This document shows, piece by piece, positions 57,012 through 64,000 of a DNA stretch of 64,000 nt (the stretch's first letter is position 1; every line of letters starts with the position of its first letter). The DNA comes from Paracoccaceae bacterium (GTDB lineage Bacteria > Pseudomonadota > Alphaproteobacteria > Rhodobacterales > Rhodobacteraceae): contig JALSKC010000037.1 in assembly GCA_026989055.1 (NCBI GenBank), positions 1-64,000 on the forward strand, given 5' to 3'. The notes below the pieces were generated by a model. That model was not told the DNA's origin, searched no databases, and worked only from the letters and a program-made list of their open reading frames with translations. The position numbers and the translations under genes were made by a program.

Positions 57012-58118
57012 ATGGCCCCGCCCGTTTCCGTTGCCGGAGTGCGAAAGGCCCTGCCGTTCTGGGTGTCTCTGGGGCTGGTGCCGGTTTTGCTCCTTGCCGC
57101 TGTCCGCGGCGGCTGGGCGCTGGCGCTGCCGCTGCTGTGCACCTTTGCGCTGTTCGGGATCCTCGACGCGCTTGCCGGCGCGGAGCGGCGCAACGCCGAC
57201 CCGCAGACGCCCGAACGCGACCTGTTCTGGCATCGGCTGATCACCATGATCTGGTATCCGGTCCAGATCGGGCTGATCTACGGCCTGATCTGGTATGCAC
57301 CCCGCGCCGGGCACCTGAACGGTTTCGAGAAGATCGTCCTGTTCCAGGGCGTCGGGCTGGTTTCGGGGGCGATCGGGATCGTCTATGCGCATGAGCTGAT
57401 GCACCGACAGGGCCGCCTGGAGCGCTGGCTGGGAGACCTTCTGATGGCCAGCGTGCTCTATTCGCATTTCCGTTCCGAACACCTGCTCGTGCACCACCGC
57501 CACGTGGGCACCCCGCGCGATGCCGTCACGGCCCGGTATGGCGAAGGGTTTCACCGTTTCTTCTTCCGGGTGCTGCCCCGGTGCCTCGTTTCGGCCTTCC
57601 GCGCCGAAAGGGAAAGACTGGCCCGGCGCGGGCTGCCCTGGCACCACCCGGGCAACCCCTTCTGGCGCTACTGGGCGCTGCAGATCGTGCATCTGATCGC
57701 GGCGCTTCTGCTGGGCGGAATCGAGGGGCTGGGGCTGTTCCTGTTCCAGGCCCTGGTCGCAGTCTGGTATCTGGAGCTGACCAATTATGTCGAGCATTAC
57801 GGGTTGAGCCGGAAGCGCCTTGCCGATGGCCGTTACGAGCCGGTCGCGCCGCATCATTCCTGGAATGCGGCGCACCGGGCCTCGAACTGGCTGCTCATCA
57901 ATCTGCAACGCCATTCCGACCATCACTGCCACCCGGACAGGCGGTTTCCGCTGCTGGCGACATATCCCGGCTCCGAGGCACCGCAGCTTCCCTACGGATA
58001 CCCGGTCATGGTGGCGGTGGCGCTGGTTCCGCCGCTCTGGCGGCGGGTGATGGACCGGCGGGTGCGCCGCTGGCGGGAACTTCACTATCCGGAAATCACC
58101 GACTGGGAACGCCGCTGA
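57012..58118 (+). CDS. alkB: Alkane 1-monooxygenase (AlkB family)
   Basis: A 368-residue integral-membrane di-iron hydroxylase. The eight-histidine boxes are present: HELMHR (HEIGH type), EHLLVHHRHVGTPRD, the NYVEHYGL motif and LQRHSDHH. There are several membrane helices. AlkB oxidises the terminal carbon of medium-chain alkanes with electrons from rubredoxin; no rubredoxin or reductase gene is adjacent. Rhodobacterales often keep one such gene near mutY, so it may use another substrate. Confidence 0.92.
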   Translation: MAPPVSVAGVRKALPFWVSLGLVPVLLLAAVRGGWALALPLLCTFALFGILDALAGAERRNADPQTPERDLFWHRLITMIWYPVQIGLIYGLIWYAPRAGHLNGFEKIVLFQGVGLVSGAIGIVYAHELMHRQGRLERWLGDLLMASVLYSHFRSEHLLVHHRHVGTPRDAVTARYGEGFHRFFFRVLPRCLVSAFRAERERLARRGLPWHHPGNPFWRYWALQIVHLIAALLLGGIEGLGLFLFQALVAVWYLELTNYVEHYGLSRKRLADGRYEPVAPHHSWNAAHRASNWLLINLQRHSDHHCHPDRRFPLLATYPGSEAPQLPYGYPVMVAVALVPPLWRRVMDRRVRRWRELHYPEITDWERR

Positions 58119-58232
58119 TGCCGCGACGCCCCCGGAGGCTGTGCGCTCTCAGGAGGTAACGAAACGTAAACCCTTTCCGGCAAGGCTGTGTCCGGGCGCT
58201 TCGCAACGGCGCCGGATTGCAGGGAGAAAGCC

Positions 58233-58484
58233 ATGCGCGGCATTGTGTTCGTGGTGTCGGTTCTGCTCGTCGCGGGGTGCGCGGCGGATCCTCTGGTGTC
58301 CGATTTCAACGGCGCCTCCGTGAAGTTGCAGACAAGCGTCCTGACTCCGCCGGAAGAGGCGCTTGCCGCTTCCCTGGCCGAGGCCGAGCGGATCTGCGGC
58401 AAGGTCGGAAAGCGGGCGGAATATGCCTCCAGCCGGGAACTTCCCGGAACCTATGCGATGGAGCACCTGTATCTGTGCCTGTGA
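58233..58484 (+). CDS. Small lipoprotein
   Basis: An 83-residue protein. The signal MRGIVFVVSVLLVAGC predicts lipid modification at its first Cys (LVAGC). The mature part is about 68 residues and has two further cysteines, CGK near the middle and a C-terminal YLCL. I do not recognise a family. It stands between alkB and the convergent ccrM, followed by the ccrM terminator. Confidence 0.6.
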   Translation: MRGIVFVVSVLLVAGCAADPLVSDFNGASVKLQTSVLTPPEEALAASLAEAERICGKVGKRAEYASSRELPGTYAMEHLYLCL

Positions 58485-58500
58485 GCCGGGCTCGAAAAAG

Positions 58501-58521
58501 GCCCCGCCGGAAGGGCGGGGC
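58501..58521 (-). terminator. Terminator of ccrM
   Basis: The stem GCCCCGCC/GGCGGGGC has a 5-nt loop, and on the minus strand CCTTTTTC follows. It lies about 50 nt past the ccrM stop and is likely to end transcription from that side. Confidence 0.75.
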
Positions 58522-58571
58522 AGGTGCCTGCCGCGGTTCGAGACCACAGTCAGCGGCGGTAACCCGTGTGT

Positions 58572-59758
<1,187 letters not shown>

Positions 59759-59760
<2 letters not shown>

Positions 59761-60397
59761 AACGAGTTGTAATTTTTTCTTGATACAAGATATTGTGCAC
59801 CGGCCTGAAGGAACGCCTATGATGTGGGGTGATTCCGAGATCCCGGAGCGCCTGAAGGTGCTCCCGTGTCGGGTAGCCGGCGTTCCTTTCCCAGCCATAG
59901 CCCGGGTAGTGTTGCGCCAAATCCACCATCAGCCGGTCGCGCCAGACCTTCGCCACCACCGAGGCGGCGGCGATCGACAGCGCGCGCGCATCGCCCCTCA
60001 CCACCGCCTGCGCACGCTCCCTCAGGCCCTCGGGCAGCCTGTTGCCGTCAACCAGGATGTGATCGGGCGGCCGCTTCAGCCCGGCGACCGCGCGTTCCAT
60101 GGCAAGCATTGCCGCCTGGAGGATGTTCATCCGGTCGATCTCGGCCACGCTGGCCTCGGCCAGCGCCACATCGGCGCAGTCGTGCAGCCGCGCCGCCAGC
60201 CGGGCGCGGCGGTCCGGGCCGAGCCGCTTCGAATCATCGAGGCCGGGCGGGATGTCGGACGGGTCGAGTCGCACCGCCGCCGCCACGACCGGTCCGGCCA
60301 GCGGCCCGCGCCCGACCTCGTCCACCCCGCAGACAAAGAACGCGCCCCGTTCGAGGGCATTGCGTTCAAGGCGAAAGTCCGGCTTGCGGGGGGGCAT
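59759..60397 (-). CDS. rnhB: Ribonuclease HII
   Basis: A 212-residue nuclease that removes ribonucleotides and RNA-DNA hybrids. The active-site motifs are [25 protein letters not shown] and LVDGNRLP, with the last aspartate around AKVWRDRLM. It has the usual length. The stop is 90 nt upstream of the ccrM start, both leftward, so rnhB may contribute read-through into ccrM. Confidence 0.95.
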
Positions 60398-60537
60398 GGC
60401 GGCAGATGACTTGCCGGGGCGCCCGGATGCAAGGGAAAAGATGCGGGAAAAACGGGCGGGGGCCGAAGCCGCCCGCCCAGGGGCCGGCGCGGAAAGCTGG
60501 GGATACCCGCGCCGGGGTTCCGTTCAGGGCACCTCTC

Positions 60538-60972
60538 TCAGGGCCGCCAGCGTGTCTCGCGGAAGCCTTTCCGGCGCAGGCAGGCAGCGTCGTAAACCTT
60601 TGCGGGGCGGCCGTATTTCACCGGGACCGTCTGCCGGCAGGTCAAGGGCAGGCTCTGCGGCCGGAGCATGAGCTCCTTCAGGCAGGTTTCGCCATAGACA
60701 CCGCGCCTTCCCCCCGCACCGGGAAGGGAAAAGAAGCATTCCCCGGGCAGGAACCCGCGGAATGCGGGCGGGTCTGCCGGCGGCGGCGTGCGGCGGCGCG
60801 CCACCTCCGCGCGCGCCTTTCTGCCTTCCAGCGCCTTGCCGATGATGAACAGCGTTATCGCGCCGGCGATGAAGCGCTCGAGATCCCTGTCCTGCCCGGC
60901 AATCGCCGGGGATGCCAGTCCGGAAAACGCCAGGGAAAGCGCCATTGCCGATGCCAGGAGATGTCTGCTCAT
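60538..60972 (-). CDS. Exported protein of unknown function
   Basis: A 144-residue protein. A signal peptide is clear (MSRHLLASAMALSLAFSGLASPAIAG). A hydrophobic stretch follows at about 36-46 (IAGAITLFIIGKAL) and then a basic linker. The C-terminal half has four cysteines (GECFF, ETCLKEL, LTCRQT, AACLRRKG), possibly two disulfides. The family is not known to me. It is divergent from the 61241-62321 operon and shares the intergenic repeat array with it. Confidence 0.65.
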   Translation of the reverse strand: MSRHLLASAMALSLAFSGLASPAIAGQDRDLERFIAGAITLFIIGKALEGRKARAEVARRRTPPPADPPAFRGFLPGECFFSLPGAGGRRGVYGETCLKELMLRPQSLPLTCRQTVPVKYGRPAKVYDAACLRRKGFRETRWRP

Positions 60973-61121
60973 GGTACCCGTCCTTTCCGTGTTCCTTCCG
61001 GCCCGCATCTTCTGCCGTATCTCCTGCTGTCTTGTTCCGATGCCGTGCGGTATGCGGCCGGCCGCGGCCCGGTTCGTGCCGCCTGCGTCATGCAGCCTCG
61101 GGAACCGCCTGCGGCAAGGCA

Positions 61122-61139
61122 ATAACGGCGCGCCGTTAT
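61122..61139. repeat. 18-bp perfect palindrome
   Basis: ATAACGGCGCGCCGTTAT, centred between the two divergent genes. Each arm contains AACGGCG, which recurs in the array that follows. Confidence 0.75.
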
Positions 61140-61146
61140 CCGATGA

Positions 61147-61190
61147 CAACGGGCAACGGCGGGGGACAACGGCGGGGGGCAACGGTGGGG
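61147..61190. repeat. Direct repeats of CAACGG(C/T)G
   Basis: CAACGG begins at 61147, 61154, 61167 and 61180. The last three copies are 13 bp apart and followed by G-runs, so the repeat unit is about 13 bp. Confidence 0.75.
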
Positions 61191-61240
61191 GCGTTGCCGG
61201 GGTTATTGAATGACACCGCAGCCGAAGGCAGTATCAGGGC

Positions 61241-61645
61241 ATGGTCTGCAAGAAAGTCTGCAAGAAAAACCTCCCCGGCACGCCCGTCGGAAAACGCGGC
61301 GGAAGACGCGCCGGGAAATCCCGGCCCGGGCGCGCCTGCCGCGCCAGCGCGCGGCGGCTTTCGGGCCGCCTTGCTCTTGCGCTGGGGCTGCTGCTTCTGG
61401 CCGCGCCGGCCGGGGCGGCGTGCTATGCCGACTACAAGGCGAAGCGCGACAACCCGTTGCGCCTGCATTATGGTGTCATCGAGTTGCCGGAAGCAGCCTG
61501 CCGGGACCGCGCCCGCGCCCGTGCCGAGATCGCTCGCAGGCTGGCAGAAGGCCGCTGGACATTGCTGCGGGTTCTGGGCCAGTTCGGTCCCGAAGGCCTT
61601 GATGGCAGGAGGGAAAGTGCCGGGGAATTCTTCCTACGTTTCTGA
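61241..61645 (+). CDS. Conserved exported protein with basic N-terminus
   Basis: A 134-residue protein. The N-terminal 43 residues are very basic (a VCKK motif occurs twice) and precede a signal-like helix LALALGLLLLAAPAGA; no alternative ATG/GTG/TTG start lies nearer. The mature part (CYADYKAKRDNPLRLHYGVIEL, then GRWTLLRVLGQFGPEGLDGRRESAGEFFLRF) resembles a small family I remember from Rhodobacterales. Function unknown. It ends 1 nt before the next ATG, so the two are one operon. Confidence 0.7.
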   Translation: MVCKKVCKKNLPGTPVGKRGGRRAGKSRPGRACRASARRLSGRLALALGLLLLAAPAGAACYADYKAKRDNPLRLHYGVIELPEAACRDRARARAEIARRLAEGRWTLLRVLGQFGPEGLDGRRESAGEFFLRF

Positions 61646-61646
61646 C

Positions 61647-62321
61647 ATGCGCCGTTCCGGCACCCGTGTTGTCGTTCTCGGAATCGTGGCGATTGTCGTC
61701 ATTCTCCTGGGGGCGGCAACCCTGCTGTTCGCAAACCTGCCGGATGCCAACGCGTTCAATGCCCGGGTCGAGAAGATCTTTGTCGCCAATGACGATCTGA
61801 CCTCGAATGCCGAGATAAAGCTGCTGGAGATCCTGGCCGAAAGCGGAACCGCCTTTTCCGGCGTGCTGGAAAGCTACCGCATGGTGATCTTCGTGCTTCT
61901 GATCTTTTCCGCGGCGCTCCTGGTTGCCGCACTGGTCTTCCTGCTTACCATCGTCGGGCTGAATCGCCGGATGAGCGAGATCGAGCGGACCGGGATCCAG
62001 GTTTCGTCGCTTCTGATCAGCCGTGAGGAGCGCAAGGTCTATATAAACAACATGGAGTTCAACCTGACCGAAGCCGCGATCGAGACCCTTTCGGTTCTGG
62101 CCGAGGCGCGGATGGACGAGGAGGTTCTTTCCGGCGCCGAGATCGAGGCGATGGTTTCCGGGCGCCGCCGCGAGGAGTGCGACGAAGCCGCCGGGGCGAC
62201 CAGGATCAAGCGGTTGCGCGACACGCTGGGCAACCAGATGGTCAGCGCGCTTCTGATTCGCAATATCGCCCGCAAGGGCTACATGCTGGCGATCGACAAG
62301 GATGTGATCAGGATGATCTGA
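61647..62321 (+). CDS. Membrane protein with C-terminal winged helix
   Basis: A 224-residue protein with two transmembrane helices (about 8-29 and 79-104) and a roughly 50-residue loop between, expected to be periplasmic. Residues about 125-217 have the order of an OmpR/PhoB-type winged helix-turn-helix. The hallmarks are RKVYINNMEFNLTEAAIETLSVLAE, an acidic connector, then RIKRLRDTLG and the IRNIARKGYMLAID wing. It resembles a ToxR/CadC-type one-component regulator with the topology reversed. DNA binding is inferred from fold-like sequence only. Confidence 0.7.
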   Translation: MRRSGTRVVVLGIVAIVVILLGAATLLFANLPDANAFNARVEKIFVANDDLTSNAEIKLLEILAESGTAFSGVLESYRMVIFVLLIFSAALLVAALVFLLTIVGLNRRMSEIERTGIQVSSLLISREERKVYINNMEFNLTEAAIETLSVLAEARMDEEVLSGAEIEAMVSGRRREECDEAAGATRIKRLRDTLGNQMVSALLIRNIARKGYMLAIDKDVIRMI

Positions 62322-62331
62322 ACCCCGACGA

Positions 62332-62407
62332 TGGCGGCCCCGATAGGAGTCGAACCTATGACCTACCGCTTAGGAGGCGGTTGCTCTATCCACTGAGCTA
62401 CGGGGCC
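62332..62407 (-). tRNA. tRNA-Arg (anticodon CCU)
   Basis: 76 nt including an encoded CCA. All arms fold: acceptor GGCCCCG/CGGGGCC, D arm GCTC/GAGC, anticodon stem ACCGC/GCGGT with loop CTCCTAA, and T arm ATAGG/CCTAT with TTCGACT. The anticodon CCU reads the rare arginine codon AGG. It ends 10 nt from the convergent winged-helix gene. Confidence 0.96.
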
Positions 62408-62571
62408 GGCTCGCCGTGTTTAGCAGCTTCGTCTTCCTTTTCAACCGTGACCGCTTCAACCGTGATCGCCCCGCCCCGGCCCCGGAGCATGTCGCACATG
62501 ACCGGATCCAGCCCGGCTGGATGACAGGGGCAAGCAGCTGCCCGGACGGGTGCGATCTGGCGCGAAACGCC

Positions 62572-63477
62572 CTAGATGATCGCCCCGCGCACCTTTGCCG
62601 AAACCCACTCGCTGATCACCACGGCCAGCAGGATCACCAGCAGGATCAGCGACACCTGCGGCCAGGCCAGCACGTTCAGCGAGGAGGACAGCTGCAGCCC
62701 GATCCCGCCGGCCCCGACCAGCCCCAGCACCGTGCTTTCGCGGATGTTGATGTCCCAGCGGAACACCGCGATGCCGGCGAAGGCCGGCATGATCTGCGGC
62801 ACGATTCCATAGGCCATGACCTGCCAGCGGGATCCGCCGGTGGCGGTGACGGCCTCGACCTGGCCGTGGTCGATCTCCTCGATCGCCTCGTAGAGAAGCT
62901 TGGCGCAGAAGCCGATCGAGCGGATGGCGATGGCGACGATCCCGGCAAACACCCCGGGGCCGATGATCGCGATCAGCAGGAGCGCCCAGATCAGCGAGTT
63001 GATCGAGCGGGTGGAAACTATGATCAGCAGCGCGATCGGCCGGATCGGGCCGATCGTGTAGCTGTCCTGCCCGGTGGAGGTCATCAGGACGGGGCGCAGG
63101 AAGGGCGGGATCATCCTGATCACCACGGGCGAGACCGAAATCTGCGGCGTCGTGTTGCGGGCGGCCATGAAGGCCACCGGCACCGCCATGACCAGCGCCG
63201 CGATGGTGCCCAGCGTGGCGATGTTGATGGTATCCCAGATCGGCCACCACAGCTTTTCCATGTAGGACCAGCGCGGCGGTGTCGCGCGGGTCAGGATGTC
63301 GCCGGCGATCCGCGGCGCGTCCCAGACGAAGAACCAGGTGGTCGCCTCGGAGATCCGGTTCCAGCACCAGACGAAGACGGCAACGCCGATCAGGTAGCCG
63401 AACCAGCGGAGAATCTGCGCGCGCGGGGTGAAGCGGCGCCACGTCCTGTGCCCGTCGGGAAGCGAGATGATGGCCAT
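62572..63477 (-). CDS. phnE: Phosphonate ABC transporter permease PhnE
   Basis: A 301-residue inner-membrane permease. About six helices, with the EAA loop EAVTATGGSRWQVMAYGIVPQIMPAFAG that contacts the ATPase PhnC, and the family C-terminus RESTVLGLVGAGGIG. It is the second of two phnE genes. Its start overlaps the stop of the first (TAATG), so they form a heteromeric permease pair. The binding protein and ATPase should lie upstream, outside the window. Confidence 0.92.
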   Translation of the reverse strand: MAIISLPDGHRTWRRFTPRAQILRWFGYLIGVAVFVWCWNRISEATTWFFVWDAPRIAGDILTRATPPRWSYMEKLWWPIWDTINIATLGTIAALVMAVPVAFMAARNTTPQISVSPVVIRMIPPFLRPVLMTSTGQDSYTIGPIRPIALLIIVSTRSINSLIWALLLIAIIGPGVFAGIVAIAIRSIGFCAKLLYEAIEEIDHGQVEAVTATGGSRWQVMAYGIVPQIMPAFAGIAVFRWDINIRESTVLGLVGAGGIGLQLSSSLNVLAWPQVSLILLVILLAVVISEWVSAKVRGAII

Positions 63478-63998
63478 TACTGCACCTTTGCCCGGATGAT
63501 GCCGGAAATGTATTCCAGTGCCATCACGGTTCCGATGATGAGAATGAGAATCGCCGCCGCGGTGTCGAATTCGTAGCGGTCGAAGGCGGTGTTCAGGGTC
63601 GCGCCGATCCCGCCGGCCCCGACCAGCCCGAGGATCGCGCTTTCGCGGAAGTTGATGTCGAGCCGATACATGGACAGCCCCACCAGCCGGGGCATCACCT
63701 GCGGCTGGACTCCGTAGTTGACCCATTGCAGCCAGCTGGCGCCGGTGGCCCGGATCGCCTCCGCCTGCACCCTGTCCATGCTCTCGATGTCCTCGGCCAG
63801 CAGCTTCGAGAGAAAGCCGATGGTGGCAAAGGACAGGGTCAGGAACCCGGCCAGAGGCCCGAAGCCGAAGATCGCCACCAGCAGGATGGCGACGATGATT
63901 TCCTGCAGTGCCCGGCTGATCGCGATGATGCCGCGGCAGACCAGATAGACCGGCAGCGGCGCGATGTTGCGCGCCGCGCCCAGCCCGATCGGAATCGA
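63477..63998 (-). CDS. phnE: Phosphonate ABC transporter permease PhnE, 5' end outside window
   Basis: The C-terminal 173 residues of a second PhnE. The reading frame is open through the window edge at 64000. The EAA loop EAIRATGASWLQWVNYGVQPQVMPRLVG and RESAILGLVGAGGIG are typical. A GTG at 63878 could be taken for a start but lies inside a helix and is not one. It precedes and overlaps the other phnE by a TAATG. Confidence 0.9.
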   Translation of the reverse strand, partial: SIPIGLGAARNIAPLPVYLVCRGIIAISRALQEIIVAILLVAIFGFGPLAGFLTLSFATIGFLSKLLAEDIESMDRVQAEAIRATGASWLQWVNYGVQPQVMPRLVGLSMYRLDINFRESAILGLVGAGGIGATLNTAFDRYEFDTAAAILILIIGTVMALEYISGIIRAKVQ

Positions 63999-64000
63999 GA

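Noticed and set aside
61147-61190. A CRISPR-like repeat array
   Set aside because: The units are only about 13 bp and head to tail with no unique spacers. They fit a protein-binding array better.
63477-63878. A complete 133-residue phnE starting at GTG 63878
   Set aside because: The frame stays open to the window edge with PhnE-like helices, so the GTG is internal.

Overview
This GC-rich window reads as chromosomal core DNA of an alphaproteobacterium of the Rhodobacterales (Rhodobacter/Paracoccus/Roseobacter relatives). The evidence is the RegB-SenC-RegA redox cluster, a kinase-less DivL-type PAS protein with a CtrA box, CcrM, the family-specific small proteins DUF2853, DUF2125, DUF4170 and DUF721, and the gene order around a putative chromosome origin. 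I see no insertion sequence, prophage, CRISPR array or rRNA. The one RNA gene found is a tRNA-Arg(CCU).

Left part (1-25292): EVE protein, DUF2853 and ahcY, then the redox regulators regA, senC and regB. These are followed by divL-tsaE-addB-addA-trxA (cell-cycle signalling, tRNA modification, double-strand break repair, thioredoxin) and hslV-(membrane protein)-hslU. Next come the overlapping Smr-mltA-tim44 block, fxsA-secB, and the tightly overlapping leftward operon maf-aroE-coaE-dnaQ.

Centre (25293-33137): a 439-bp non-coding, locally AT-rich segment with two 8-of-9 DnaA boxes, several weaker ones and a cluster of GANTC sites is the likely oriC. Genes diverge from it: maf-aroE-coaE-dnaQ to the left, hemJ, rho, mnmE, mnmG, rsmG, parA and parB to the right. 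Two perfect 16-bp parS sites are built into the first codons of mnmG and the N-terminal codons of rsmG, so the ParAB partition system has its centromere inside its own locus.

Right part (33138-64000): hemW-rdgB-rph faces hrcA-grpE. Then come mutS and maeB, leuS-lptE-holA, a crotonase-SDR pair, a DUF2125 protein, and pmbA followed by an inositol-monophosphatase-family gene, DUF4170, a KdtA-like protein that has lost its catalytic motifs, and lpxK (lipid A/Kdo region). DsbA-DUF721, mutY and alkB, a small lipoprotein, ccrM and rnhB follow.

The most novel-looking locus is 60538-62321. A secreted-protein gene is divergent from a two-gene operon encoding another exported protein and a two-TM protein with a C-terminal OmpR-type winged helix. 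An 18-bp palindrome and an AACGGCG repeat array lie between them. The window ends with the tRNA and two PhnE-type phosphonate permease genes, the second cut by the window edge.

Start codons were chosen from Shine-Dalgarno sequences, overlap with the preceding gene and family start positions. Functions come from recognised motifs and remembered family features, not from database searches.
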